The notes under the pieces: model-generated | Database searches by the model: none | Told to the model about the DNA's origin: nothing | The model's input: only the letters and a program-made list of their open reading frames with translations | Translations under genes and position numbers: made by a program | In this document: positions 7,046-15,866 of the stretch, piece after piece | Position numbering within the stretch: position 1 is the stretch's first letter | Layout: the number at the start of each line of letters is the position of its first letter | Origin: Bacteroidota bacterium | Lineage (GTDB): Bacteria; Bacteroidota; Bacteroidia; Bacteroidales; F082 | Assembly (NCBI GenBank): GCA_023396415.1 | Contig: JAEWWJ010000074.1 | Coordinates: 31,645 to 95,644, forward strand | Length of the DNA stretch: 64,000 nucleotides | Reading direction: 5' to 3'

Positions 7046-9634
7046 ATGAAGCGCTATATTTTACTTTTGTTTATTATTCCCCTTTGGGTGAATGCCCAAC
7101 TCACTGATAGCTTTACTGACGGTGATTTTACCTCTAACCCCACTTGGACGGGCACAACCGAAAAGTATATCGTTAATGAGGCCAAGCAGCTTCAGCTTGC
7201 TGCTGCCGAGGCAGGCAAAACATGGCTCAGCACGCCTTACACCCTTTCGGGCTCCAATACTGAATGGCGTTTTTGGATCAAGCTGGCTTTTGCCCCCTCG
7301 GGGAGTAATTATTCTGAGGTGTTTCTTTCGAGCGACAAGGCCAGTTTGGAAGGCGACCTCAACGGCTATGTTCTGCGTTTTGGTGAAGCCGGAAGCAACG
7401 ATGCCATTGAGCTGTTTTTGAAACAAGGCAGCACCATGACGAGCGTATGCCGAGGTACCAACGCCTTGCTGGCCTCCTCTTTTGCTTTGTTTGTGAAGGT
7501 CATTCGCAAAGCCAACGGCGACTGGAGTATTTTTATTGATCCCAGCGGATCGGGCATTTACACCCTTGATGCCAGTGGCAACAACAACGTGCTCACTCCC
7601 GGCGGACATTTTGGATTTTCGGGAACTTTTACCGTAAGTAACAGCACCAAAATGTATTACGATGATGTGTTTGTGGGAGCCGAGGTGTTGGATACCAACC
7701 CGCCCGAAGTACTGAGTGTGGTAGCTACCGACCTCTCAACTGTGGAGGTTACTTTTAACGAAGCCATCGAAACGCAATCCTTAACACAAACAGCCAACTA
7801 TACCATCAATCTCGGGATTGGCAGCCCATTACAAGTGATTCAAGGAACAACTGCTGCACAGGCCGTTTTGAATCTTGCAAACCCACTCGAAAACGGAAAG
7901 CTTTATCAGTTGACCCTGAGCGACTTAAAAGATATTTCAGGAAATATTATGCCTACAATCACAAAGGCACTGAGCTATTATCAGGCCGGTAGCAACGATA
8001 TTGTTATTAACGAAGTGATGGCCGATCCATCTCCTGTGGTCGGTCTGCCCGAGTGGGAATTTGTAGAATTACACAATACCACCGGCACTTTGATCAATTT
8101 GAATGACTTTGTTTTTGTTATCGGAACTACCGAAAAACCCATGACCAATATTCAAATTGAGCCCAATGGGTTTTTGATACTTGCCCACGAAGATGCCCGT
8201 GCTGCCTTGTCGCCTTTGGGCAGCTTTTATGGTTTCAGCAGCTTTCAGTTGGCCAACAGCGGAGCAAAGCTGACCTTAAAAAACAGCACCGGGCTTGTGA
8301 TTTCCGCGGTAAATTATACTGACACTTGGTACCGCAACAATGCGAAAGCCGACGGTGGATGGACACTCGAACAGATTGACCCAACCAATCCTTGTGGTGG
8401 TGCCTTTAACTGGACGGCTTCCAACGACCTTTCAGGCGGCACGCCCGGAAGACAAAACAGCGTTTTTACCATTTCAAACACTGGCCCAAAACTATCGCTC
8501 ATTAAGTTGGTTTCAAATCAGGTGGTTCAGCTTTGGTTCGATCAACAAATGGATCGTTTTGGCTTGGGCAACACCGCCAATTATCGCCTCGAACCCGGAA
8601 ATATACAACCATCGAGCGTAGCTACCAATATTGCCGATCCGGCTTTCGTGGAACTTAGCTTTGAGACTGCATTCAGTCAAGGGGTTTTGTACGAGCTTCA
8701 TATTTATCCCACATTGATGAATTGTGCGGGAAGACCGGTGGGCGATGGTGTTTTCATTGCTTTTGGATTGCCCGAAACGATTGAAAAGAACGATGTTGTC
8801 ATCAACGAAGTGCTGTTCAATCCTCTGAACAATGGCGTTGATTTTGTGGAAATATATAACCGCTCCAACAAAATCCTCAACCTTGAAAACCTGCGTTTGG
8901 GCGATGTACGTCAAACCTTTCCCAATCCGCCCGATACCACCCTCAAAGTGATTACCACCACCACACGACTACTGATGCCCGAGGGCTACGCCTTACTCAC
9001 CACCAATATTGGTGCAGTAACTGAAATTTATTCAGTCGAATCAACCGATAATTTTGTTTCAATGGCTTCATTTCCAAGTTATCCCAACGAAAAAGGGACG
9101 GTGTTGCTAAAATCTGATGCGGGTGTTTTGGTGGATTTGATGAGCTACAATGAAAAAATGCACTATCCCTTACTGAATACTGTTGATGGTGTTTCATTGG
9201 AACGTATCTCGGTTGATCGCCCATCGCTGGAGAGCGAAAATTGGCACTCAGCGGCACAGTCTGTAGGATTTGCAACACCCGGATTTCGCAATTCGGTGCA
9301 AGTAAACGACTACTTGGTTGAAGATGAATTGTTGATTGATCCGGAAACTTTTTCGCCCGATGGTGATGGCTATTATGATGTAACCACTTTGCGCTACTCC
9401 TTTGCACAAGCCGGAAATAATCTGAATATATACATCTATAGTGCATCAGGTCAATTGGTTAGGCATTTGGTTAAAAGCAACCTTGTGGCCGAAACCGGAG
9501 CTGTGAGCTGGGATGGATTTGATGACAACGGCAACAAAGTACCCACCGGAATTTATGTAGTGTATGCCGAGGTGTTTGCTTTGGATGGAAAAGTAAGAGG
9601 AATTAAAAAAGCTGTGGTTGTGGCCACCCGTTAA
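7046..9634 (+). CDS. secreted multidomain protein with two lamin-tail domains and a FlgD-type C-terminal Ig domain
   Basis: The ATG at 7046 is chosen because it begins a clear signal peptide (MKRYILLLFIIPLWVNAQ); the frame is open further upstream but that part overlaps the asd promoter region. The mature ~845 residues show, in order: an N-terminal lectin-like beta-sandwich (~20-220), an SbsA-like Ig domain (PPEVLSVVATDLSTVEVTFN), a lamin-tail domain (NDIVINEVMADPSP), a second Ig-like domain (LIKLVSNQVVQLWFDQQM), a second lamin-tail domain (NDVVINEVLFNP), and a C-terminal FlgD-Ig-like module (FSPDGDGYYD, WDGFDDNGNKVPTGIYVV). Such C-termini are common on T9SS-exported surface proteins. The role is probably cell-surface or adhesive, but that is inference. 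Confidence 0.85.
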   Translation: MKRYILLLFIIPLWVNAQLTDSFTDGDFTSNPTWTGTTEKYIVNEAKQLQLAAAEAGKTWLSTPYTLSGSNTEWRFWIKLAFAPSGSNYSEVFLSSDKASLEGDLNGYVLRFGEAGSNDAIELFLKQGSTMTSVCRGTNALLASSFALFVKVIRKANGDWSIFIDPSGSGIYTLDASGNNNVLTPGGHFGFSGTFTVSNSTKMYYDDVFVGAEVLDTNPPEVLSVVATDLSTVEVTFNEAIETQSLTQTANYTINLGIGSPLQVIQGTTAAQAVLNLANPLENGKLYQLTLSDLKDISGNIMPTITKALSYYQAGSNDIVINEVMADPSPVVGLPEWEFVELHNTTGTLINLNDFVFVIGTTEKPMTNIQIEPNGFLILAHEDARAALSPLGSFYGFSSFQLANSGAKLTLKNSTGLVISAVNYTDTWYRNNAKADGGWTLEQIDPTNPCGGAFNWTASNDLSGGTPGRQNSVFTISNTGPKLSLIKLVSNQVVQLWFDQQMDRFGLGNTANYRLEPGNIQPSSVATNIADPAFVELSFETAFSQGVLYELHIYPTLMNCAGRPVGDGVFIAFGLPETIEKNDVVINEVLFNPLNNGVDFVEIYNRSNKILNLENLRLGDVRQTFPNPPDTTLKVITTTTRLLMPEGYALLTTNIGAVTEIYSVESTDNFVSMASFPSYPNEKGTVLLKSDAGVLVDLMSYNEKMHYPLLNTVDGVSLERISVDRPSLESENWHSAAQSVGFATPGFRNSVQVNDYLVEDELLIDPETFSPDGDGYYDVTTLRYSFAQAGNNLNIYIYSASGQLVRHLVKSNLVAETGAVSWDGFDDNGNKVPTGIYVVYAEVFALDGKVRGIKKAVVVATR

Positions 9635-9796
9635 TTTTCCAGCTCCTTTCATGCATTCCGATCATTGAGTAGAAAGTGAATGATTTTAGCGATAGTCGTT
9701 CATTTTTGAGGGTTTATAAAAGCGGATATTTCATGGGAAAGCAACAGGTTTTTTCAATTTATTTTCATTTTTTTATACTTTTCTTTCGTTTTTCCT

Positions 9797-9804
9797 TACT
9801 TTTG
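9797..9804 (+). promoter_or_regulatory. predicted -7 element for the small lipoprotein
   Basis: TACTTTTG matches TAnnTTTG and lies 26 bp upstream of the ATG at 9830. Confidence 0.45.
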
Positions 9805-9829
9805 ATGTGTTAACCTAAAAAACATACCT

Positions 9830-10393
9830 ATGAAAAATCTCATGAAATTTGCAATAATCTTACTTTTTCTCAGCTTCAGCAATGCAGGTTGCGAAAAAAT
9901 TAAAGATTTGGCCGATGTATCTTTCGATGCCAATTTCGACACCGAAATGAATGTAGATGTGAAACCTACGGCTCAAAAATCGGGCTTAGAAATGGGTTCA
10001 TTTTCCGAAACAGCTGATATTGACCCCAATACCAACGAGGATTTCAAAACCTATGCCAGCAAAATCAAAGAAATCAAAATTACAAAAGTTGTCTTTGAGA
10101 TCATTGAAATCACCAATGCACCTAACAATACGGTTCAACTTGGTTCGGCCACTTTGAGTGTTGACAAAACCGGATATACTTCTGCCAAATGGATGGAATC
10201 GGCCCAAGCACTCACCGTGGGGACTAAATTTGAATACAGCACTATGGATGCACAGTTTACCTATCTGCAAAATATTTTGAACTCTAAAGAAGTGTTTACG
10301 GTAAACTTCTACGGCACCGCCGATCCTGTTGATGCTTCGTTCAAGGTAAAGGTGTCCATTAACAGCACAATTGTAGCTAACCCGCTCAATTAG
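9830..10393 (+). CDS. lipoprotein of unknown function
   Basis: A 187-residue protein with a lipoprotein signal peptide: MKNLMKFAIILLFLSFSNAGC, Cys21 being the likely lipidation site. The mature part has no Cys. It starts acidic (FDANFDTEMNVDVKP) and then looks all-beta (KIKEIKITKVVFEIIEI, FTVNFYGTADPVDASFKVKVSINS). I do not recognise the family. It is a single gene with its own -7 element and a textbook terminator directly downstream. The localisation is inferred to be the outer or inner membrane, facing the periplasm or the surface. Confidence 0.75.
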   Translation: MKNLMKFAIILLFLSFSNAGCEKIKDLADVSFDANFDTEMNVDVKPTAQKSGLEMGSFSETADIDPNTNEDFKTYASKIKEIKITKVVFEIIEITNAPNNTVQLGSATLSVDKTGYTSAKWMESAQALTVGTKFEYSTMDAQFTYLQNILNSKEVFTVNFYGTADPVDASFKVKVSINSTIVANPLN

Positions 10394-10410
10394 TTAGTAT
10401 GAATAAAAAA

Positions 10411-10435
10411 AGAGGCTCAAGAGCCTCTTTTTTTG
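10411..10435. terminator. rho-independent terminator
   Basis: A perfect 8-bp stem AGAGGCTC / GAGCCTCT with a 2-nt AA core, followed by a T-run on plus and preceded by an A-run. It sits between convergent genes (lipoprotein and pheS) and can serve both. Confidence 0.95.
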
Positions 10436-10477
10436 ATTTTTATTTCTTTCAATTGCTGAAAGATCGTTTTAACTTAG

Positions 10478-11494
10478 TTACACAAGGTGTTCAAACTGTT
10501 TGAGAAAGCGCAAGTCGTTCTCAAAAAAGAGCCTCAAGTCGTTGATTTGATATTTCATCATGGTAATACGCTCAATGCCCATTCCAAAAGCGTAACCGCT
10601 GTAAACATTGCTGTCTATACCACAGGCATCCAAAACATTAGGATCAACCATTCCACAGCCTAAAATCTCTACCCATCCGCTGTGTTTGCAAATATTGCAA
10701 CCTTTTCCGCCGCAGATATTGCAAGAAACATCCATCTCTGCCGAGGTTTCGGTGAAAGGGAAATAAGATGGACGGAAACGTATTTTTGTCTCTGGGCCAA
10801 AAAATTCCTGTGCGAAGAAGTACAAAGTCTGTTTCAGATCGGCAAAAGACACGTCTTTGTCAATGTAAAGGCCTTCAATTTGGTGAAAGATGCAATGCGC
10901 GCGAGCCGAGATGGCTTCATTGCGAAATACCCTACCGGGGGCGATGATGCGGATGGGCAATTTACCTTGCTCCATCACACGCACTTGCACGCTCGAGGTG
11001 TGTGTGCGTAGGGCGATGTCGGGTGATTTGCTGATGAAAAAAGTATCCTGCATATCGCGCGCGGGATGTTCATCGGGGAAGTTGAGCGCGGTGAAGTTAT
11101 GAAAATCGTCCTCAATTTCAGGCCCTTCGGCAATTTTAAAGCCAAGGCGTTCGAAGATACTGTTGATGTCGCGGCGCACCAAAGAAAGAGGATGTCGCCC
11201 GCCACTCATGCTTTTTGGTGGCAAACTGCCGTCAATTTGTTGCTTTTCTGTTGCCTGATCGGCAAAGCGAGCCATTTGTTCTTCGAGCAACGTTTGGGCC
11301 TTTTGTTTCAGCTCGTTGAGCAAAATACCCATTTCTTTGCGCTCTTCGGGAAGCACTTCTTTGAAGTCGTTGAAAAGCGAAGGGATGATGCCTTTTTTGC
11401 TGAGATAGCGCAGCCTAAATTCCTCAATATGGTCTTTGCTTTGGGCTTCGAAGGCGTGTATTTCGGCCAACAGACCGGCAATTTTATTTTTCAT
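10478..11494 (-). CDS. pheS: phenylalanyl-tRNA synthetase alpha subunit
   Basis: A 338-residue class II aminoacyl-tRNA synthetase subunit. It has an N-terminal coiled coil (~1-85), then the catalytic core with HPLSLVRRDINSIFERLGF, FPDEHPARDMQDTFF, LRTHTSSVQVRVM, RVFRNEAISARAH, FPFTETSAEMDV and the glycine-rich motif 3 region (YSGYAFGMGIERITMMKY). It attaches Phe to tRNA-Phe as an alpha2beta2 enzyme with PheT. pheT is not adjacent here, which is usual in Bacteroidota. Confidence 0.98.
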   Translation of the reverse strand: MKNKIAGLLAEIHAFEAQSKDHIEEFRLRYLSKKGIIPSLFNDFKEVLPEERKEMGILLNELKQKAQTLLEEQMARFADQATEKQQIDGSLPPKSMSGGRHPLSLVRRDINSIFERLGFKIAEGPEIEDDFHNFTALNFPDEHPARDMQDTFFISKSPDIALRTHTSSVQVRVMEQGKLPIRIIAPGRVFRNEAISARAHCIFHQIEGLYIDKDVSFADLKQTLYFFAQEFFGPETKIRFRPSYFPFTETSAEMDVSCNICGGKGCNICKHSGWVEILGCGMVDPNVLDACGIDSNVYSGYAFGMGIERITMMKYQINDLRLFFENDLRFLKQFEHLV

Positions 11495-11521
11495 GGATAA
11501 ATCTAACTGAGGCCTGTGGGT

Positions 11522-12148
11522 TTATTTTAGTATTTCAATGCGCATGGTAACGGGCTTTACCGGCTTGTCGCCGGGGCCTGTTTGAACAGCAGCGATTTTA
11601 TCAATCACATCCATTCCGTCTATTACTTCGCCAAAAATGGTGTAACCGCCATCCAAATGAGGCGTTCCACCCACGGTGGTATAGGCTTTTTTCTGCTCTT
11701 CGGTGTAAACAACTCCGGTGCGTTGTGAGCTGGCAGCCAACGCATTTACATCTTGGATTTGTCCTTGAACGATGTAAAATTGTGAGCCGGACGATTTCTT
11801 TTCAGGATTAACTTGGTCGCCCATACGTGCTGCCGAGAGCGCTCCTTTTTTATGAATGAACTGTGGTCTGAACTCAGCATCAACGGTATAACCGGGATCG
11901 GTTTTTCCGTCTTTGTTGCCGCCACCCTGAATCATAAAGTTTTTGATCACTCTGTGAAATGGCGAATCGTTGTACCAGCCTTGTTGAACCAATTTAATAA
12001 AGTTGTCGCGGTGCTTGGGTGTTTCGTTGTACAATTTGGCCGTAATGTTGCCATAACTGGTTTTGATGATGACCAAAGTTTCTTTTTTTTGTTGGGCTGC
12101 GGCACTCAGGCCGATCCCCATTATCAAAGCAAAAAGTAATGTTCTCAT
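11522..12148 (-). CDS. secreted cyclophilin-type peptidyl-prolyl isomerase
   Basis: The start at 12148 is chosen because it gives a signal peptide (MRTLLFALIMGIGLSAAAQ); the upstream in-frame extension to 12349 runs through a terminator and looks non-coding. The ~188-residue mature protein is a complete cyclophilin domain: ETLVIIKTSYGNITAKLYNE, FHRVIKNFMIQGGG, GALSAARMGDQVNPEKKSSGSQFYIV, GGYTIFGEVIDGMDVIDKI. It should speed prolyl isomerisation during folding in the periplasm. The stop is 27 bp from the pheS start, so the two may share a transcript. Confidence 0.93.
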   Translation of the reverse strand: MRTLLFALIMGIGLSAAAQQKKETLVIIKTSYGNITAKLYNETPKHRDNFIKLVQQGWYNDSPFHRVIKNFMIQGGGNKDGKTDPGYTVDAEFRPQFIHKKGALSAARMGDQVNPEKKSSGSQFYIVQGQIQDVNALAASSQRTGVVYTEEQKKAYTTVGGTPHLDGGYTIFGEVIDGMDVIDKIAAVQTGPGDKPVKPVTMRIEILK

Positions 12149-12300
12149 GGTTATTATTTTTAAATTTCTTGCAAAAGTAATAAAAGGCGTTGAATAGTTG
12201 GCGATTGAGGTTTCGCGTTGGGCTTTTGATGATGAATCTTTTTGGCTGTGCGAAGCATTGTTCAAAGGCAATTGAGAACAAAAACTGCGATTATCCAATA

Positions 12301-12335
12301 AAAAAAGCCGCTCCATTGCTGTGGCGGCTTTTTTT
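12301..12335. terminator. bidirectional rho-independent terminator
   Basis: Stem AAAAAAGCCGC / GCGGCTTTTTTT with a 12-nt loop, just downstream of the minus-strand gene ending at 12353. It separates that gene from the cyclophilin. Confidence 0.9.
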
Positions 12336-12352
12336 AGGTCAAAAATCATTAA

Positions 12353-15300
12353 TTAATTAACAATCAATGGTTTAAAAATTATTTCTTGAGTTGATTTTAT
12401 CACCTGTAGGGTGTAAACGCCCGTTTTCAAATGACTTAGGGCAACCTTCACCAGTTTTTCGCCGGCAAAGGTTGTTTCAAGCACTTTTTGTCCAATGGCA
12501 TTGATCAAACAAATGGAATGAATGCCTTCATCCGTAGCAATAGTAAGCTCATTTTGAACCGGAACAGGATAAATTTTCATTTGATCGTTCTGGGTTTCGT
12601 TGAGGCCAACCAGCATTTCCAAAGTAACGGGAACATATTTCAAAGGATTGGAGACATCGTTGCTTGTGACAATGATATTGGCGTGGTATGCATTGCCAGC
12701 AGGAACATTTCCTGTGAAGGTAACAGTGATGTTTTCTGAACTTTCGGGTTCAATAGTTCCTGAAGTGGGATTGAGGCTCAACCAAGTGCCGTCGTTCAAT
12801 TGCAGAATGGCACGGATGTTCCAGTTGGAAGTGAAACCATAATCCGACAAGCGCTCCCATCCACCATCGGGGGCTTCAATAAAATCGCCATTGGCATTGA
12901 GTGGTCCTCCGTCAATGCCGGCTATAAATGATCCTGCATCGTGGGTGTGATTGAAGCCAATCCATAAGTCATTGCCGTCGAGCGTGATAGGTGTTGCCAA
13001 TGTGATGGTGTTCCAGGAATTGGGAGTGAGCGTTACATTTTGTTCAACAATCACATCTCCTGGACTGCCGTCGGTGCCAGGCCCCCAAACATATAGCTTA
13101 GATGAAGTGGCTGCATCAAGGATATAAATTTTTACATCCGACAAGGTAGCAGTGATAAATGGCTCAACAATAACTTGTGGAAACCTTGCCGCGTGCGAGA
13201 ATGAACCTCCCTCAACAAGCCCAACAGCATCAATGTTTTCTCCATCATAATGAAGTTCATAGCTCCCTTTTGCGTTGTTATTCACAGCTTTTGTGTTGGC
13301 GGCTTGGGCGTTGGTTTGTCCAAAACTCCCTTCGTAACTTGTGATAGCATTCACGTTTGGCGAAAGAGCTTCAACCCGTTTGGCGGTACGTTGAGGCTTT
13401 ACTTTTGCTTGCAAAGTGCTTTTTTTACTTCCAAAGGTATTGGCTGAAAAATCCTGATTTTTTTTGTCAAAAACAGGAACCGGTTGCAGCGAATTGCCTT
13501 TTGTGTTTGATGTAAGGAAATGCAAGTAAGTGTTGTAATCAAGCGAACCGGTGCCGGTGTTTTGAATGGTAAGCGGTTGTGTGTTGCTGCTGCCGAAAGT
13601 GAGGGCTTCGGTTAGGCTGAGCGGCTGAATTATTATGGATGGAATTTCGGCTTCAAAATCAATAATGAAAGACACATTTTGGCCTTCGGGCGTAATGCCG
13701 GCGCCAATAAATTTGTTGCCATCAGGCGTAACTCCATTGATGCTGTAAAAAATCCAATCGCTTGCATCGGCCATACCGCGACCCAAGGCATAGTCGTTAA
13801 AAGTCATCATTTCACCGGAGATTAAACGGGCAAAAGCACGACGCAAATCCGGAAATGGAGGCCAACCCTCAGCAGTATAACCAAAAACGGTTCCATCATC
13901 CATTACGGCTATCGGACTTAAAGCGCCTGTGTTTAGGGTATTAGCAAAAAACGTTGTTCCATTTTGAGGAGACCAAAGGAAACCTTCTATGCCTGCATAC
14001 CCTGTAACAAATTGACCGTCGGATGACGATGCCGTGGCCTCACCATATTCTTCAGGATCAATTTGAATAAACTCATTGTTGTACCAGATAACCGGCGAAC
14101 GGGAAGCCATTGGCAGATTGCCCCAGCCAAAAATTACGCTACCATCGTTGCTGATGCCATTGGGTCTGTTTCCTTCGGGAAGTACATCGCCAATCATTTC
14201 ATAACCACCGGATTGTGTCCATTTGAACGATCTGTAGTTATAGCCTTCAAAGTATTGTAATCCAACAATCACCGATCCATCCGCCGTCATTCCCCAGCTC
14301 GAGGTGTAGTCAGTATAAATGGGAGCACCTGCGTTTGGATTCACAGGCAAATAGGTCCATTCTTCTGTTTGTGGGCTCCAGTAACCGGCCATCATCACTG
14401 GTATTCCATCAATGGTATATTCGGGATTGCGACTTGATCCGGCCACTTTACCTTGCTCAGAAACGGCAATAACAGTAACTTCTTCACCTAAAATGGGAAT
14501 ACTTCCGCTTGTTTTTGACCATAGCCAGCCACCTGCGCCGAAACCCGAAATGGCTACATATTCCGCGTTTTCGCTGATGTCGTATGGAAATGTGTATTCC
14601 GGAATCATAACCGTAACGCCAACACTTGAAGCTTCGACAACTTCATAGGTTACCGGGATGGTGATCTCAGCAGACTGAGGATCATTGCTTTGAATGACAA
14701 TGGATGCGGTGTAAACTCCAATTTCCAATCCGGTTGGACTGAAAACTGCCGAATGTGCCAACTGCTCTGCTCCGGCTACGTTGCCGGCCAATGGACTGAG
14801 GTTGAGCCAGCCTTGTGGTGTGCCACCGTAGTTGACTTGCATCGAATATACCAAATTGTTGACACCGGTGTTGGCAATGGTTAGCGTTTTGTTCATAACG
14901 GCGTTGATAGGACCTATGGCATTTAAGGCTATGGGTGAGACCGAAATTACAGGGCTCATATCAAAATCATTGCCGATATACACATCGTCAATTACCCAAG
15001 CATGTGCATAATCACCTTCATACCTAAAGGCAATGTAAACCGATTGACCGGCATAAGCAGCCAAATCAAGAACCACCTGACGCCAACCATCGGTGACTTG
15101 TGCAGGAGTCCAAAGCTCCACAAAGTCGCCCGAGGCGGGGTCACCACTGCCGGTACTGATCATTACGCTGTTTTTTCCATAGAATCCCGGATCAATGATG
15201 CTGCTCCAAAAGGCCAAAACAATTTGTCCTGTGGCAGGGAAACTGAGTTGAGGGGCTACAAACCACCCATCTTGTGGTCCGGGAGCATAGCCATGAAAGG

Positions 15301-15526
15301 CCGACCGATAACCATCGGTAGTATGGTTGATCCACTCATTCAGGTCCCAATTGCTGCCTAAACCGTCAACATCGTAGAGTGCCCAACCGGTGGGAGGAAA
15401 ATCTCCTACTTCAAAATTTTCCGTCATTGGAAAAGTTTTGGGAGGATTTGTGGGTGCAGATTGAACCTGAGTGCCAACGGCAACAAGTAGAATGAGCACA
15501 GCCCAAATTTTAAAGATTGTTTTCAT
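12353..15526 (-). CDS. large secreted T9SS cargo protein with choice-of-anchor J, HAF-like repeat and type A sorting domains
   Basis: A 1057-residue protein with signal peptide (MKTIFKIWAVLILLVAVGTQVQSA). Residues ~30-190 form a MAM-like choice-of-anchor J domain (NFEVGDFPPTGWALYDVDG, DGWFVAPQLSFP, YAHAWVIDDVYIG). Ig-like domains of the NTGVNNLVYSM type follow. The centre (~300-620) has HAF-like propeller repeats (GGWLWSKTSG, SWGMTADGSVIVGLQYF, NGISNDGSVIFGWG). There are further Ig domains and a C-terminal T9SS type A domain (MKIYPVPVQNELTIATDEG ... LKTGVYTLQVIKS). It is probably exported across the outer membrane and anchored or released. No catalytic motif was seen. Confidence 0.88.
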   Translation of the reverse strand: MKTIFKIWAVLILLVAVGTQVQSAPTNPPKTFPMTENFEVGDFPPTGWALYDVDGLGSNWDLNEWINHTTDGYRSAFHGYAPGPQDGWFVAPQLSFPATGQIVLAFWSSIIDPGFYGKNSVMISTGSGDPASGDFVELWTPAQVTDGWRQVVLDLAAYAGQSVYIAFRYEGDYAHAWVIDDVYIGNDFDMSPVISVSPIALNAIGPINAVMNKTLTIANTGVNNLVYSMQVNYGGTPQGWLNLSPLAGNVAGAEQLAHSAVFSPTGLEIGVYTASIVIQSNDPQSAEITIPVTYEVVEASSVGVTVMIPEYTFPYDISENAEYVAISGFGAGGWLWSKTSGSIPILGEEVTVIAVSEQGKVAGSSRNPEYTIDGIPVMMAGYWSPQTEEWTYLPVNPNAGAPIYTDYTSSWGMTADGSVIVGLQYFEGYNYRSFKWTQSGGYEMIGDVLPEGNRPNGISNDGSVIFGWGNLPMASRSPVIWYNNEFIQIDPEEYGEATASSSDGQFVTGYAGIEGFLWSPQNGTTFFANTLNTGALSPIAVMDDGTVFGYTAEGWPPFPDLRRAFARLISGEMMTFNDYALGRGMADASDWIFYSINGVTPDGNKFIGAGITPEGQNVSFIIDFEAEIPSIIIQPLSLTEALTFGSSNTQPLTIQNTGTGSLDYNTYLHFLTSNTKGNSLQPVPVFDKKNQDFSANTFGSKKSTLQAKVKPQRTAKRVEALSPNVNAITSYEGSFGQTNAQAANTKAVNNNAKGSYELHYDGENIDAVGLVEGGSFSHAARFPQVIVEPFITATLSDVKIYILDAATSSKLYVWGPGTDGSPGDVIVEQNVTLTPNSWNTITLATPITLDGNDLWIGFNHTHDAGSFIAGIDGGPLNANGDFIEAPDGGWERLSDYGFTSNWNIRAILQLNDGTWLSLNPTSGTIEPESSENITVTFTGNVPAGNAYHANIIVTSNDVSNPLKYVPVTLEMLVGLNETQNDQMKIYPVPVQNELTIATDEGIHSICLINAIGQKVLETTFAGEKLVKVALSHLKTGVYTLQVIKSTQEIIFKPLIVN

Positions 15527-15558
15527 AGATAATGATTTAATGGATGAATGAAATTGAG

Positions 15559-15720
15559 TTAAGAATTAGATGATGGGTTTGATTTTTTTACTCCTTCAAG
15601 GATTTTGTTCAAGGCTTGATTCATTTCACGGTTCTTTTCGACAATCGCCTGAAGTCTTTGCTCTAAGAGCGATTCTTCATTGCTTTGAACCGGGTTTTTC
15701 TTTTTTGGTTTTTTTTGCAT
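15559..15720 (-). CDS. small coiled-coil protein of unknown function
   Basis: A 53-residue ORF from the ATG at 15720 (MQKKPKKKNPVQ). A longer start at 15777 would add 19 residues of unlike composition. It has a basic N-terminus, then one amphipathic helix (ESLLEQRLQAIVEKNREMNQALNKILEGV) able to form a coiled coil, then a Ser/Asn tail. It lies 33 bp upstream of the T9SS cargo gene on the same strand and downstream of the TPR regulator. No family is recognised and the coding status is uncertain. Confidence 0.4.
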   Translation of the reverse strand: MQKKPKKKNPVQSNEESLLEQRLQAIVEKNREMNQALNKILEGVKKSNPSSNS

Positions 15721-15866
15721 GTCGTGATCAAAAAAAGTTTGATGCAAGAATACAGTCTCTTGAGGAGAAAATAGCATTATAGGAGATGCACAAAACTGCT
15801 TCTAAGCGAAGGTTTTTGTGCTACAATGCTGCTACAAAAAAACTTAATAAATTGAAAAACAACAGC

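Noticed and set aside
12149..12349. A longer N-terminus for the cyclophilin
   Set aside because: It runs across a strong terminator, and the ATG at 12148 starts a clean signal peptide.
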